Source: Psilocybe azurescens (lineage: Eukaryota; Basidiomycota; Agaricomycetes; Agaricales; Agrocybaceae). From it: a stretch of DNA of 64,000 bases. Position 1 is the stretch's first letter, and every line of letters begins with the position of its first letter. Made by a program: the position numbers and the translations under genes. The notes under the pieces were generated by a model. That model saw only the letters and a program-made list of their open reading frames with translations, had not been told where the DNA came from and ran no database searches. Below, in pieces: positions 45,024-57,316 of the stretch. The stretch spans positions 1 through 64,000 of the forward strand of contig JAJIRX010000521.1 in the NCBI GenBank assembly GCA_023853785.1, in the 5' to 3' direction.

Positions 45024-46913
45024 ATGCCTAGCGTGCGCCACACGATCCTTTCACTCGCCACTCTCCTTTCACTCTTCACTAGCGCTGTTGCTCAAACGGC
45101 GTATGCTAACGACTTCGTCGATCCTGACCACTTTTTGACAAAAAACTTAGGCAACCATACGTACGCCGCCCAAACGACCGCCGCTGCATGGGCCAAAACT
45201 CTGGCTGCTAAAGGACCTTGGTGTGAGTTTGAATAGCATTCTGTCAGCCGTGGAATCTGGGCCAAAAATTGACATGAACTTCATATAGCCGTCATTAACA
45301 AATCTGCCACCCCGCCTTCAGGCGATAAGCATGATTTTATGAGTTGGGCACCATAGTAAGACGTGTTTAATGGCTGGATATGTGTAAGCTAACATATCTT
45401 ATAGCTGGTGGCCAGACTGTTCGAACGCTGGAAATACAACCGCCCTAACTCCTGAACAAAGTAAGAAAGACCATTGAACACTATTCTTTCTTTCTCTAAC
45501 ATTTCTTTCAGCTTGGGTGACGTGCACCTATGTCAATCGGGACGGTCAATTTAACCCCGATGTCCGCCTTGTCAACAACGTTGGCGATTTCCAAGATTTC
45601 GCCGAGGCAGTATTTTACAACGCGATTGCCTGGGCTATGGATGTCGACAATAAAGCTACGTTTGAGGCGAATGTTGGTTCGTCTCTAGATGTTCCTCAAT
45701 ACGGGTTTTCCCTCTTACAAATGCCGTAATGCCCAGTTAAATTTATTAACGCGTACTTCCTGGACTCGGCCACGGCCATGAACCCGAATCTAAACTTTGC
45801 GCAGATGCAGCGAGGTCCTACCGGACAAGTTGGCAGTCGTACTGGCGTACTGTGAGCACTACATAGCATTCATACCGTTCCAGCAAGATACTGACATTTT
45901 TATGCGTACGGTGTGTAGAGATCTTAAGGCCATGTCAAAAGTTGCCTCGGCTGTATTGATTCTACGCAAAGGAAAAAGTGCTGCTTGGACAGCCGACATC
46001 GACAATCGGTTCATTGAATGGTCCAAGGAATATATCACTTGGCTCGAAAATGCTGAGCTGGCAATCGAAGAGAAGGAATCTAACAAGTGACTCCTTCCCT
46101 TAATCTTTTCTTGTTACCATATCTAATTTTGTGAATAGCAATCACGGCACTTTCTACTTCAACCAGCTCGCGGCTCTGAAACTCGTCGTCAATGATGCCC
46201 CTGGGGCAAAGGCAGTAATTGATGAATATTTCAATGGAATATATTTGGCCCAAATCTCTGCGAATGGAGAACAAGTACGTCTATCAAAAGATTTGTTCCC
46301 TGTGGCTCGCTAAACATTCAGTGTAGCCTCTAGAGGCGGCACGTACCCGCCCATATCATTATAGAGCATACAATCTTGCTGCTATGATCGTGAGTCCTAC
46401 ATCTCTAACTTCATTCTCCCCGTGTCAGTAATCGTGAGGTAGACAAACGCCAGGCTTTCTATATACGCCGATCCGTCGTCCACTGTTTGGAACAAAACAA
46501 CCACAGCAGGCGCCACAATCAAGACTGCTCTTGACTTTGCGATGACTATCCCTGCTACAACCAGCGGTGAAGCTAACTATGTCGAAGAACTTTACCCGAA
46601 CATTGCAGCCGTTGCTTCTGTATATGGTGATGCAGACGGTAAACTCCTCTCATTCTTAAAGAAAGGGGATCCCAAATTCATCGCTCAACCTTACATGTTG
46701 TGGAATCAGCCATTCGCCGAGCTGGAAACAAGTGGGCTCCCACCTACCAACACTGCTAAGGCCCATGCTGCTCCGTCAACTTCGAAGAGCAAGAGTAGTG
46801 TCACCCCTGATGCTACAAGTGATGCTACGGGTCTTCGAGTTGGATCCGGGTGGCTTGTTACTGTTGTCACATGCACTTTAGCGCTGGCTGTTAATGTATT
46901 GGGAAGTCTGTGA
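45024..46913 (+). CDS. Secreted alginate-lyase-like polysaccharide lyase (PL38 type)
   Basis: Nine exons join without frame error: 45024-45222, 45289-45355, 45405-45460, 45512-45676, 45737-45851, 45919-46086, 46139-46274, 46327-46389 and 46443-46913. The signal peptide is MPSVRHTILSLATLLSLFTSAVAQ. Family blocks are DFMSWAPY/WWPDC, a Tyr-rich middle, and NNHGTFYFNQLAALKL spanning an exon junction, where the N-H pair is the likely catalytic region. TRPYHYRAYNLAAM and YVEELYPNIAAVASVY follow. The C-terminus is a Ser/Thr-rich spacer plus a hydrophobic tail (VGSGWLVTVVTCTLALAV), suggesting a GPI anchor. The Pfam alginate-lyase fold and CAZy PL38 (glucuronan lyases in Agaricomycetes) are the best match; the exact substrate is inferred. 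Confidence 0.85.
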
Positions 46914-49900
46914 CATCCTCTATTGCTTTTCAGAAGAATCCTTTTCTCATACTGTTCGTATTGTATTTAGAAGCAGAAGTGGGATCTTATTTCCTTGTAT
47001 ATATATCATGTCTATGGTATCTATCCAATTACACTTATGGAACATTCTATGCGTTCAGTCGTTATCCAGCCAATGAAGAAGGTCAAATGTGTAGGTTGGT
47101 TCTATTCAATGAACGCAGCTTTTAATTGACGGCAAGCAATACTCCACCTCGGAAGCATGCAGAAGTAGATTATCAAGTCAAGTCCACAATGGCTTGCTGT
47201 ATAGGCGCCCGTGACCTCCACATTTGATGCCGACTCACTTGGAGCGGTGCAACCACCGAGATACAAGTAGTCGTAGAGCGTGCACATGCATTCAGATGCT
47301 TCCCTCATGTTTTACTGTGCCTCAAGCTTTCGTCGATGGGGTCATGCGTTTGTGTAAGCTTAGCCAAAGAACAATGAAGGAAATCGCTGCATGCAGGCGT
47401 ATGGGTCTAATGCACTCGTGAACATCGTATAAGTTGACTTGTGACTCCTGCCTAAACAACCCATCTAGCTCTGTCAAATTTAAACTCTCCCAGACCGTGG
47501 AATGAGAGAATCTCCATGATGCTCTGATCTCTGTCTTGCAGATCTTCTGCAGTCCCACCGCATGGTATAGAATTGATTCGAAATAATTGAAAGGGAGATA
47601 GAAATAAAACATTCAAATCTGAGATATCCCAACTCGGTCGTCTTGGCTCTTTTGACCAAATCAAAATCACTTAGACGATTACGCAGCTCCTGTAATCGTA
47701 AACAAACCAGGCATAACGCTGTCAGCGGCACAATACGCAGTACCAGGCCGCCCGGAACAAGACTACCGAGCTTTAGTTATTAAATCCTTACATAGTCATC
47801 TAACCGTAATCGTTTATAACACTGTTATGGCCTATAAGCGAGTGCCTGTTCTCTGTGATTCCAACACGCTCATTTCTCGACCCTACGCGGGCCTGCGGGA
47901 AGCATTGGCCGGAATATCAAGTCTGCTTATACAACGCGCCATCTCAACGTTGTGGATTTACAGCGCCCGAGGTGGAATGTATTGTAAGACAATCGAGTAT
48001 GTTACCGTAGAATGGATATGTTTCTTATGAGTATTAATTGGGATGGATTATTTTCAAAGCTTCATCCTTAGCTCCGGGGTAGTTGATAATGTCGATAAAA
48101 CATTAGCTATTAAGCAATAATGGCCTGTACAACAAACTACTGGTATTGAAGTGTCATTCGAAGACAGGATGAAATTGCATGCGGCACGCTCAAATGGCTG
48201 TCCCTCTTGAGCACTACGCTTGGTAGTTCCCGTACAGCGCCTATCAGGGATCAGAGAAAAGAGGGATACAAGAGACAAAGGACACTAAATGTGTATTACT
48301 ACTTCAATCAAACGGCGGCCGTTGTCTAAGCTCGGTCAAGTTGCGGGGATAGAGTTTAATACTTTGTGCTCAAATAATCTCGAAATTCTCCCATAGGTGT
48401 CATTTGCATCGGTCGAGCATACCCGTCAGCCTTTCAAGGACGAGATGAAGTAATGTACATTTTGGAATTATTCATCCTGAGAATAATGATGCGGCCTAGG
48501 TTCCCGAATCTCCCGCTTCTTCACCCTCCAAGAAAAGAATGACAACCATACAAAGATCATAGAATGGGGTTTGGCTACCGGTACATATGCAAATAAATAT
48601 CTGTATAGCTATCCTGACCAGAACTTGATCTATTTTGCAAACGTAGGCGACCGGCACGTAGGGTGATAGTAATCACTCGGCTTGCATTGTTGGCGACTGA
48701 CTTTGTATCTGATACAACTTAGCTGGAATCCAGTGGGTTATTGGAAGTAATGAAACAACGAAATGGAGCAAGCAAGGTACTGAACGTATGCAAATCACGA
48801 CTTACAACACTCCTTTGTCCGCTTGTCTCCAAGTTCCTCCCAGTACGAGCTCATACCTATAATGACGTCGAGCGTAATACATTATCAGGGGAATGGATCA
48901 AGTGGAGCTGAGAAAATGATTAACCATGCAGCATGGTGTACGAATGTCTCAGGTCCCAGAACACATTTAATAGACCTCAATCACCTTCGACAAATCACCC
49001 CTGAGCCGGAATATGCCGGTGACTCTCTACTGCATTATTGTGCTTTAGGCTTGGTATCTGCGCAAAATTAGTAGGAATCGAATAATGATTGAGGCAAATA
49101 TCACGTCTTTGCAGACCCAGGGTTGGAATAGTCTTCATATGTTGCACCGGCAGCAACTCTCCCTTGACAGGGTCGTAAGTAATAGAATTTCGACGTTTCG
49201 GGAAGAAATGCAGGGCCTGCCAAGAGTCTGCGGAAGTAAGAAAGAGGATGGAATGAGGAGATGACCGACAGTCGCGCGAAAGACTGCTACATCTAATTGA
49301 TGATGATTGTACATAGTAAAGCAGAGTAAAGCAGAGATCGGCAGGTACGTAAACCGGCATGTAACGGCGTTGAACAAAGTGATGTCGGTTGTTTAGCAAT
49401 CTAGTTCCTCTCGGAGTCTCGGAGACTTAAAGATAATGATCAAGTTGACACTCCGACCGCAGCTTCTCTGATTATACAACTTCCATGATCCAGAACAATA
49501 GTAGAGCTGTGGGCTCCTGCTGTCAATCCCGTAGCTGCGATCATGGCGGTTCCGACTTGACTTCTGGTGCTGTCATGGTTAAGCCAAGCCTTCTACTTTG
49601 GTGGAAGTCGTGGCGTCTTCCAAATCTCAAAACAGTGTCAATGAAGACTTTCTGTTCGTGTATGTTCATCATATCTATGCCCAGAAAAGGTCATACGTAT
49701 ATCGCCAACATTTAGGCAAATTTCAGTAGCCTGTTGGGTAGCTTCATGACCTTTTTGGTGTCGGCAATATTCAGAGATCATTCCTTACCAGGTGACCTAA
49801 AACCTAAGGTCATACGCTCTTCGTAAGTTGCTTGTATGTATACAAATTCGGTCTCGCTCAACATTGATTCATTTGGTTTCCTGGTAGTGGAGCATCACCC

Positions 49901-50060
49901 GTGAGATATGGGAATTTCGATCAATTTGACAGATACATCAATACGATAAAATAATTCGACAATGCTACTCTTCGCAGCTTTGAAAGCTTGGGCCATCTGG
50001 TGAGTCTTTTGTGAACAGAACGTGGGATAGGAAGACTGGTAACACCTGCCTAGATGTGTA
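46914..50060. other. Long interval without a convincing gene
   Basis: About 3.1 kb with stops in all frames. The only coherent piece is on the minus strand at about 47735-47458: LQELRNRLSDFDLVKRAKTT, then EDLQDRDQSIMEILSFHG ending FDRARWVV at a stop, in different frames. It could be the tail of a lost gene. The regions 48050-49070 and 49100-50050 show nothing recognisable. Confidence 0.4.
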
Positions 50061-50398
50061 TCAGTACCCAATCGTCGGGGTTGGCGCGGACGTTGGTTGA
50101 GCTTCAGTAATGCTTGAGCTTTGACTGATAAATCAAAGTGAGTAATGCTTCAATCACTTTCCAAAACAAAGTGCACTTACGTCCAGACAACAGTCGAAGT
50201 ACGCTCGACTAGGAACGGTGACTGGTCTATGACTGTATGGTACACTCTCTTTGCCGTCAGAACAGTGGGATCTGCCCGTCGTTCGATCTACGGAGAGTAG
50301 AGTGAGGAAACGTTATGATGCCAGAAGGGCGCATAGCTCCTCACCGCAACTACTGCGAAAATTTGGGCGAAAGTCATGATGATGTACTTGAGCTGCAT
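50061..50398 (-). CDS. Small secreted protein, 74 aa, three exons
   Basis: Exons 50398-50345, 50287-50181 and 50124-50061 are joined by GT-AG introns of 57 and 56 nt. Together they give 75 codons including the stop, in phase throughout. The first exon is exactly a signal-peptide core (MQLKYIIMTFAQIFAVVA). The second begins IERRADPT, with a dibasic RR that a Kex2-type protease could cut. The mature part ends in a Ser/Thr/Pro-rich tail (TQSSSITEAQPTSAPTPT). No cysteines are present, so it is not a typical disulfide-rich effector. Family unknown. It is divergent from the laccase, with starts about 470 bp apart. Reading is by eye; the intron choice is the main uncertainty. Confidence 0.5.
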
Positions 50399-50795
50399 GT
50401 TGAGAAGGTGGGACAGTAAGGGAAACGATATGACCCAGGTATGGGTGTTTATATCAGATTGCAATTCGGTCCAACTCACTTTGTGGGTATCTTGAGTTTG
50501 TCCCCTGATCGGGATTCCCGCGACGTCGGGAGGAAGCCCTGAACAGCATCGTCCTGAAAGAGTGGTTATCATTCCAAAGTGATTCAGATAAAATTTTCCC
50601 TCAAGAGAACATGGAGATGGTCATCTTGTTACTCATCATCATGAGGTACATTTCCATTTCTCTGTTGCGGTAACATCCCTTAAAACTTTCTCACAAAGGA
50701 ACAGGCCCAATTGATGAGAAGTGGCAATGTCCGATTCTGGCTTTGACACCTGGGACTATCTCTTCAAGCGTCCTTTTCAAGCTCTAACGGGTACG

Positions 50796-50803
50796 TATAA
50801 AAG
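50796..50803 (+). promoter_or_regulatory. TATA box of the laccase gene
   Basis: TATAAAAG lies 75 bp upstream of the chosen laccase ATG (50871), a normal distance for fungal secreted-oxidase promoters. Confidence 0.6.
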
Positions 50804-50870
50804 ACTTGCCCCTCGTCTTCACATGAAACTCAAGTCACTTTTGAAATATTTTCTCCCGTTTGAGGCCACG

Positions 50871-53183
50871 ATGCGCCCCACTTATAGTCTCGCTGGAATC
50901 ATGTATGCTGTGGGCGCTTATGCTTTCATAGGCCCTTCCGCCAATGTCTACATTGGCAACAAGGCCATCGCTCCCGACGGTTTCAGTCGGTCGTAAGTTC
51001 TTATCGAATTCTTACATTCGTAAATGCTGATTTGTTTTATTTCAGAGCCGTTCTAGCTGGAGGTTCTTCTAACTCGCTAAGTTTCCCAGGACCAGCTATA
51101 CGTGCTTTCAAAGTACGTGTCATCCTAAGCAAAGAAATAGTTGACATACTGAATGTCTTCAAAATTGTAGGGGAATAATCTTAATCTGAATGTTGTGAAC
51201 CAATTGTCGGATACCAGCATGTTGACGAGCACGAGTATTGTTTGTTTCCCTTCCTTAGCTCCGTTATTATTATGTCGACTCAACAAGTTCGATTTAGCAT
51301 TGGCATGGATTCTTTCAGGCAGGAAGCAGTTGGGCAGATGGGCCAGTTGGAGTAAACCAGTGCCCTATCGCACCTAATCATTCGTTCCTGTATCAGTTCT
51401 CCACCGCTAACCAGGCAGGAACCTTTTGGTACCACTCGCATTACTGTATGTCTTTCACAGACGCTCCTGACAACCACTAATTTTATTATATTAGCGACAC
51501 AGTACTGTGATGGTCTCAGAGGAGCTATGGTTGTGTACGACGTGCGTGATCCCCACAGACAACTGTAAGTGCGACTTTCCCTCGCTCTTTTAAGCGAAGA
51601 TTAACGGTGACATATTTTGCCAGGTATGATTTTGACGATGGTATGACGGCAGCGCCGATCCTCGTATTCTATATTTATTCTGACAATTTACCCATTTGTA
51701 ATCTCCAGAGTCTACTATTATTACCCTGGCAGACTGGTAAGTAAACGATTGAATAAACCCTGAATTTCGAATATGTTCTAACAAGGATGGATTTTCCTAT
51801 GCAGGTACCACACCCCTGCTCCTGTCGCTGGATTGATACCTACCGCCGACGCCACCTTGATCAACGGAAAAGGCCGCTATGCTGGCGGGCCGACATCTCC
51901 TCTCGCCGTCATCAGGGTTCTTCCCGGTGTTCGATATCGGTTTCGTTTGGTTTCGCTCTCTTGTGATCCCAACTTCACGTTCTCCATTGATGGACATTCC
52001 CTGGTGAGTGATATATCGTCCACTGAAATGGATCAACTTTCGGACTTCGACTTTAGACCATCATTGAAGTGGACTCGGAAAGCGTCCAACCGCTCGTTGT
52101 CGATCAGATCCAGATCTTCGCTGGCCAACGATATTCGTTCGTTCTACGTACCAACCAACCAATCAAAAACTACTGGATCCGTGCAAATCCTAACATCGGC
52201 ACTCAAGGTTTCGATGGTGGCGTCAACTCGGCCATCCTTCGCTATTGGGGGGCTCCTAACTCCGACCCCACCACCACTTCATCTGTCAGCGCACCTCTAT
52301 TAGAAACAAATCTCCACCCTCTTAGCAACCCCGCTGCCCCTGGTATTCCTACTCTGGGAGCTGCTGATCTCTCTCTCAACCTGAACATTGCTTTCGACTT
52401 TGCATCCCTCAAATTCCAAGTTAACGGTGCTACGTTCACTGAAGCTCCCGTTCCAGTCTTGCTACAGATTCTCAGTGGTGCAACTACAGCTACGGATTTG
52501 CTTCCTGCCGGTTCTGTCTATCTTCTTCCTCCCAACAAGGTAATTGAGATTTCTATGCCTGGTGGATCCATTGGCAGTCCCGTAAGTCAGGTTTTCTTTC
52601 GAGAAACCTTCTACAAGGTTGACTTGTGTTACGTCCATAGCATCCCATCCATTTGCATGGGGTAAGTATATACACTCATTGCTCAGGTACGAGCGTTTAA
52701 TTGACCTTATTTGTAGCACAATTTTGCTGTCGTACGGAGTGCTGGGAGCTCGGTCTATAACTTCGCCAATCCTGTCAGACGTGATGTCGTCAGCCTCGGC
52801 TCTTCAACTAGCGACAACGTGACCATTCGATTTCAGACAGATAACAGCGGTCCTTGGATCATGCATTGGTGAGCTCCACTTATGTTTTTGTTTTTGTTTT
52901 TATTTTAGTTCTTCTAACATGTCGGTTGAAGCCATATCGACTGGCATCTTGAAATGTAAGCCTTTTTACGCTCGTATCCCACGTAATGAATTGATTGCCT
53001 AATACAAACTATTTACAGTGGCCTGGCTGTAGTCTTTGCTGAAGATGTCCCTGGTATTGCAGCCAGCGATCAACCCGGTGAGTCATCAGCACTGATTGGT
53101 GTAGTTGATCAAAATTTTGAACTGATTTCTCAGTTGCCTGGGATCAACTCTGCCCGACTTTCAACGCTTTGCCTGGACATTGA
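50871..53183 (+). CDS. Laccase (multicopper oxidase), secreted
   Basis: About 14 exons join in frame from ATG 50871 (signal [20 protein letters not shown]) to TGA 53181-53183. An upstream in-frame ATG at 50728 is less likely because it precedes the TATA box. All four copper-binding segments are present: [16 protein letters not shown] (51298), [19 protein letters not shown] (51430-51520), HPIHLHG (about 52640, its own short exon) and HCHIDWHLEIGLAVVF (about 52866-53040, split by introns). A 17-nt exon (about 51626-51642) and a 24-nt exon (about 52936-52957) are unusually small but keep phase. Laccases oxidise phenols with reduction of O2 to water and act outside the cell in lignin turnover, pigment or morphogenesis. 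No frame breaks were found. Confidence 0.93.
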
Positions 53184-53823
53184 GTGCACGGAGTTGAATA
53201 CTGTAATTTTGTACCTTTACGCAGGAGGGAGGGCGTACAAATTCAAACGAAATCCTTTGTATCGAACATCAGATCATTAAAGCCTGTCTTTTTTAACTTT
53301 CCTACTGCTCTACAGGATGCTTCTGACAGGGACTCTGGCATAATTATTGCACAAAGTTCTCTCATCAATACCTCTCCCATCGCCAGAATTATCGCCTTCG
53401 TCTTCACCCAGTCCTATGTTTAAGTCGAAGACCTTTTACTCACATCCAGGCAGACGAATTTGTCCTTCGGGTATATAATATATCTCCACATCTCTGGCGA
53501 GTGGTGTAGGGAAACCGTGTGCATATCAGAAGCGAAAAAGACTCCGAGGATCATATTCCGGTCTCAAGGCTACAAGCGTAGGACCAAAGAATGTTCTTTG
53601 GATGCGACCCTTTGATTTCGCCCTTTGGAAATCTATTGCTCAAGGTAACAAAGTAGAATAAGATAAGTTGTCATTTTGAAAATCCACTTTCTAGATACAA
53701 AATTAACAAACGTTAAGTCTCAGGAGATAGGAAAAATAGTGAGAAAGTCAAACATAATTATTCCTGCTTAACACGACCTGGCAGTAGAAAAATCATTGCG
53801 CTACTGTATATGAAACTGCTTTT
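53184..53823. other. Intergenic, no gene seen
   Basis: 640 bp between the laccase stop and the convergent end of the kelch-like gene; probably both 3' untranslated regions. Nothing recognisable. Confidence 0.45.
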
Positions 53824-55821
53824 CTAAACCTTGGCCGGCAGGAACTTCAACTGGGTATGGGATGTCCATGCCCGTTCATTTTCCTTAAACGCATTTTCTT
53901 GGAACCCCATGATACTAAAGGTTCTTCGGTGCGTCCAATTTCCCTCGCCTTTGAACCGTTCAATGCCGCTGAATATGTCCAAGTTTATCGTTACAACCAA
54001 CAAAAAGACCGATACGAGCCACTGGAGTAAAATATTTCCATTTTCATCGTCGTGTAGATGGTATGAATCGCGATAATATTGGATGTGGGTTCATCAGCAT
54101 CTCCAGTATCGTGTCCATCAACCAAAAACCGATCGAATGACCATTGATCTCAAGAAGATCCTGCAGTGTCTTATTCAGGCTGGCCAGTGGTGGATAGCCG
54201 CCTCCGAACTTCGTGGGGACCCATGCTTCAGAGACGAGCGGCTAAGAATCCGAGAGTTGAACGGATTCGAGAGGTGCATTTAACATCTTAGTTGAATTTG
54301 ATAACAGGACAATTCGGGCGCCAAACACACGGAGATATCCTCGTTAATGTTAACCCCGCTGTCAAGCATTATCGGGTTTTTGAAGCCGATGATCCATGGA
54401 GGCTGGCATGATCAAAATTTGATCGAAGTCGTCTCATTGATCAAGAAGATATGCGGTTAGATGGGATATAACAGAAATCCTATATGGACTGGAAATAGTT
54501 TAACAAATAATAAATCGATCACGAAGATGAAAGACTACATTATCAGCTGTGTTGAGGAATGGAAGGAATATCAAGGTAAATATTCCACGAGTGTCCATTC
54601 GACCGTATATACATCGTCGTATGATCAGAGCCCAGCAGGAGCATCCGAACATCAGCGTTGACAGTAAAAACTGAGAATTCTGCACCCGCCTGCGAGATCT
54701 TCTCCATCACGTTGAGTTGTCTGCACTCGTCATCGGGATAAAAGACGAAACGATGGAGTTCAGGAGCGAATTTGTGTTTTACTGCTTCAAAATTTCAGGA
54801 TCCACTGGTAGATTCATCGTACCATCCAATGTTTTGAAGACCTTCAAACGTTTGATTGGAAGGGCGAAAATAAAAAATATTTTTATCAGTAAAGTGAATG
54901 AGTTGTGCATTGAAGGATTATTGACCAGTTTTTTGATGCCCCTCTGTACGATATAATTAATTCCAAGAGCTTACTCTGTTTTTTGTGTCTTGATCGTTTG
55001 TCTGGCCAGGAGCCAGGGAAATTAGCTTTCCCTGACACATCGCGACAGCCTGTCCGATAACCATCTTCGGAGGCATTGGCAACGTATATACAACATCTCG
55101 AACATTTCAGCTCCATCTACTTGACGTATTCCCGGCAATGCTGTATGAGTAAACTGCCTGAGAATCCGTGTCATAGAGTTTATAGCCACCAATCATGAAG
55201 ATACGATCGTCTATGGCCACTGGGCGGGGTAATATGCGAGGGTCCAGGTCCAGGTCGTCGGCCAAGGTTGTTTCGTACCACTACCTACGAGAATGCAGGT
55301 CGAGCATGATGACCTGAAAATTTGGATTCCTGGAGTGATAATTGGCATCTCTTTTTAACTCCGTACGACTAAACGGATGGAAAGGATCGCAAAAGGTAAA
55401 TATGGCCTATAATTTTTTGTAGTCCAGACATCAGACTCTGAAAAACAAGAAGTACATGATCATTGACTGACAGTTAAATCTTCAAACGTCATTGTGTTTG
55501 TGTCGTAGCAATACAAATCGCACTCCACCAATCATGTAAATTTTATAGTTGAAGGGATCATCTACCCAGCATGCGTTATCGTTTGTGTGGTTCGTGCGTG
55601 CCCATCATGCCACTGATAATCCATTCTAAGGAAGTTTTTGAGTTTTTCGGTCCAGTTTGTAGCCGGCTGAGACCAACCCAATTGGTGTCTCTTCGCCACA
55701 ACGGCATTGCTCGACTAATGTTTGCGCTTTTTGGGATGGAATACAGTTCTTCTACACTAAGTGACCCCGTAGGTGAAGGTGTGCTGTATATATCATCATA
55801 ATCAATGTTCATCGCGTCCAT
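53824..55821 (-). pseudogene. Kelch-repeat-like protein, several frame changes
   Basis: On the minus strand the start is MDAMNIDYDDIYSTPSPT (55821). Kelch-type strands follow: DDPFNYKIYMIGG (about 55555), CDLYCYDTNTMTFEDL (about 55520), NFQVIMLDLHS (about 55315), RPVAIDDRIFMIGGYKLYDT (about 55220-55160) with VYSYSIAG, and PPKMVIGQAVAMCQGKLIS (about 55075). The paired GG plus aromatic strands at about 50-residue spacing are typical of kelch beta-propellers. Further coherent segments are HRFVFYPDDECRQL (about 54745), GGGYPPLASLNKTLQDLLEI (about 54190) and NLDIFSGIERFKGEGNW before a stop at 53824. Extra introns or indels are needed in several places. Function unknown; kelch propellers mediate protein binding. 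Confidence 0.5.
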
Positions 55822-56083
55822 GGTTTATGGGAAAGTGGATGAGAGCTTAACCGAAAAGCGCGAACGACTCGAGACCGACGCGTCCAAAGAGGTTCGGCAA
55901 CTTCCGTACGTTCCTGCTCGATACTTTTTCTGTTCTCAACACTCACGACCCGGTCCACGATACCATCTGTCCAACGAGTGCAACCAAAATGGCGTTTACA
56001 TACGTGATAGGTCTGATAAGCACTCCGATCTCTGTCCAGCTACAAAGTCATTCTGATCAGGAACCCAAAAAATCATAGAACAC

Positions 56084-57038
56084 ATGGAGGACGACGAGGA
56101 AACGACGAAATCGATACCACCATGGGTTGAACTCGAGTATGCGGTATATACATCCCGGTTTGTTTTCATCACACAGAAAAGAATTAACAGCGTTTCTCAT
56201 AGCACATGCGCAAGCTAGCCGGCCCAGAGAGCCACGTCCAATTCACATCCTTGTCCAAATCATCCTCCGGTTCCATATCTGCCGCGTTCAGCTCCGCCTC
56301 CGATCCAATGCTATCAAAGTTCTCCGTGCACAGAGAGAGCATCATGGATCTAATGAAAGCCCGCGGGATCCCGCTCGACAAGGTCTGCCTGCTTGATCCC
56401 AAAGCCGAGAGCGAGCTCGCGCCAGAGGACGGCGACGGTCGGTTCGAGTGGTTTTTATTCGGGGTATGTGGTTTCAAATAAGCGTGTGCGTACGAGCTGT
56501 GAGAGCTCATGGGCCAACAGGGTATCCTAGGTGAGCAAATCCGATCTGAATCCGAGTTCAGGGTGGGCCGTCTCCTGACGATCTTTCTTCCTTTTTTCTT
56601 GTTTTTTTGTGGTTCCATTTCAAGGCGATGATCCACCCCGGGATCGTACTTCTGAACTGCGCGTTCGTGGATTCCCCACACGCCATTTGGGCCCGGTACA
56701 GATGACTACAGACACCGCTCTTGGAGTAACCAAGCTGGTCGTGCACGATAAGATACCTCTCAAAGAGATACCTTACATCGTAAGTGCAAATTTCCGTGTC
56801 ATTTTCTGCAACAATATTTGGTAAAACGCGTCCTACCCAGAATCATCCCACAATCAAGTTCAATGCTAAAGAATCTGTGGAGATGCCATTCAGTACGCCC
56901 CTCGCCGATACCAATTTATGCCTGTTCATACTCATGCTATCTGAACTAGGATACATCGTTGACGGCGACGAACCCCGCCTACCTCCCGGGATGAAAAAGC
57001 TCTTGCACGAAGATCTTAACAAATCTTTCGATTTCTAG
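56084..57038 (+). CDS. SFM1: SPOUT-type protein arginine methyltransferase (SFM1-like, DUF431)
   Basis: Six exons join cleanly: 56084-56143, 56213-56463, 56521-56530, 56625-56779, 56840-56892 and 56950-57038. The start MEDDEETTKSIPPWVELEYA leads into HMRKLAGPESHVQFTSLS. The SAM-binding SPOUT core follows: VCLLDPKAESELAPEDGD, FLFG/GILG/DDPPRDRTSELR, GFPTRHLGPVQMTTDTA and IPLKEIPYI. The end PTIKFNAKESVEMPF/RYIVDG and PPGMKKLLHEDLNKSFDF is the hallmark family C-terminus. Total length is about 205 aa, normal for the family. In yeast Sfm1 monomethylates an arginine of ribosomal protein Rps3 using S-adenosylmethionine. Exon 3 is only 10 nt. It converges on ATG1. Confidence 0.9.
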
Positions 57039-57295
57039 TAGCACAGTAACAAAATCTTCGGATATCAATATTGATTCCGAGTCCTCACTCGGCATTTAGC
57101 TCATCTCCAGCAAATAAAATCGGTTGACGTCTACAGTACAGCAACTCCGATCTCATGGATGATGCACATTTACATGTCCCAAAAATTAATACAACCAGTT
57201 CGAGATAACAAATCACAATGTACAAAAAAAAGAGAGAATTTGAACTGCTAATAATACAACAAGCAAATTGAAGAAGAGGATGTGGTGGCGGCGAT

Positions 57296-57316
57296 GGGGA
57301 TGGGGATGGGGATGGG
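57296..57316 (+). other. G-quadruplex-prone GGGGAT tandem tract
   Basis: Four consecutive G-runs separated by AT (GGGGATGGGGATGGGGATGG) sit between the convergent SFM1 and ATG1 3' ends. The loops of 2 nt are favourable for a G4. Significance unknown. Confidence 0.5.
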
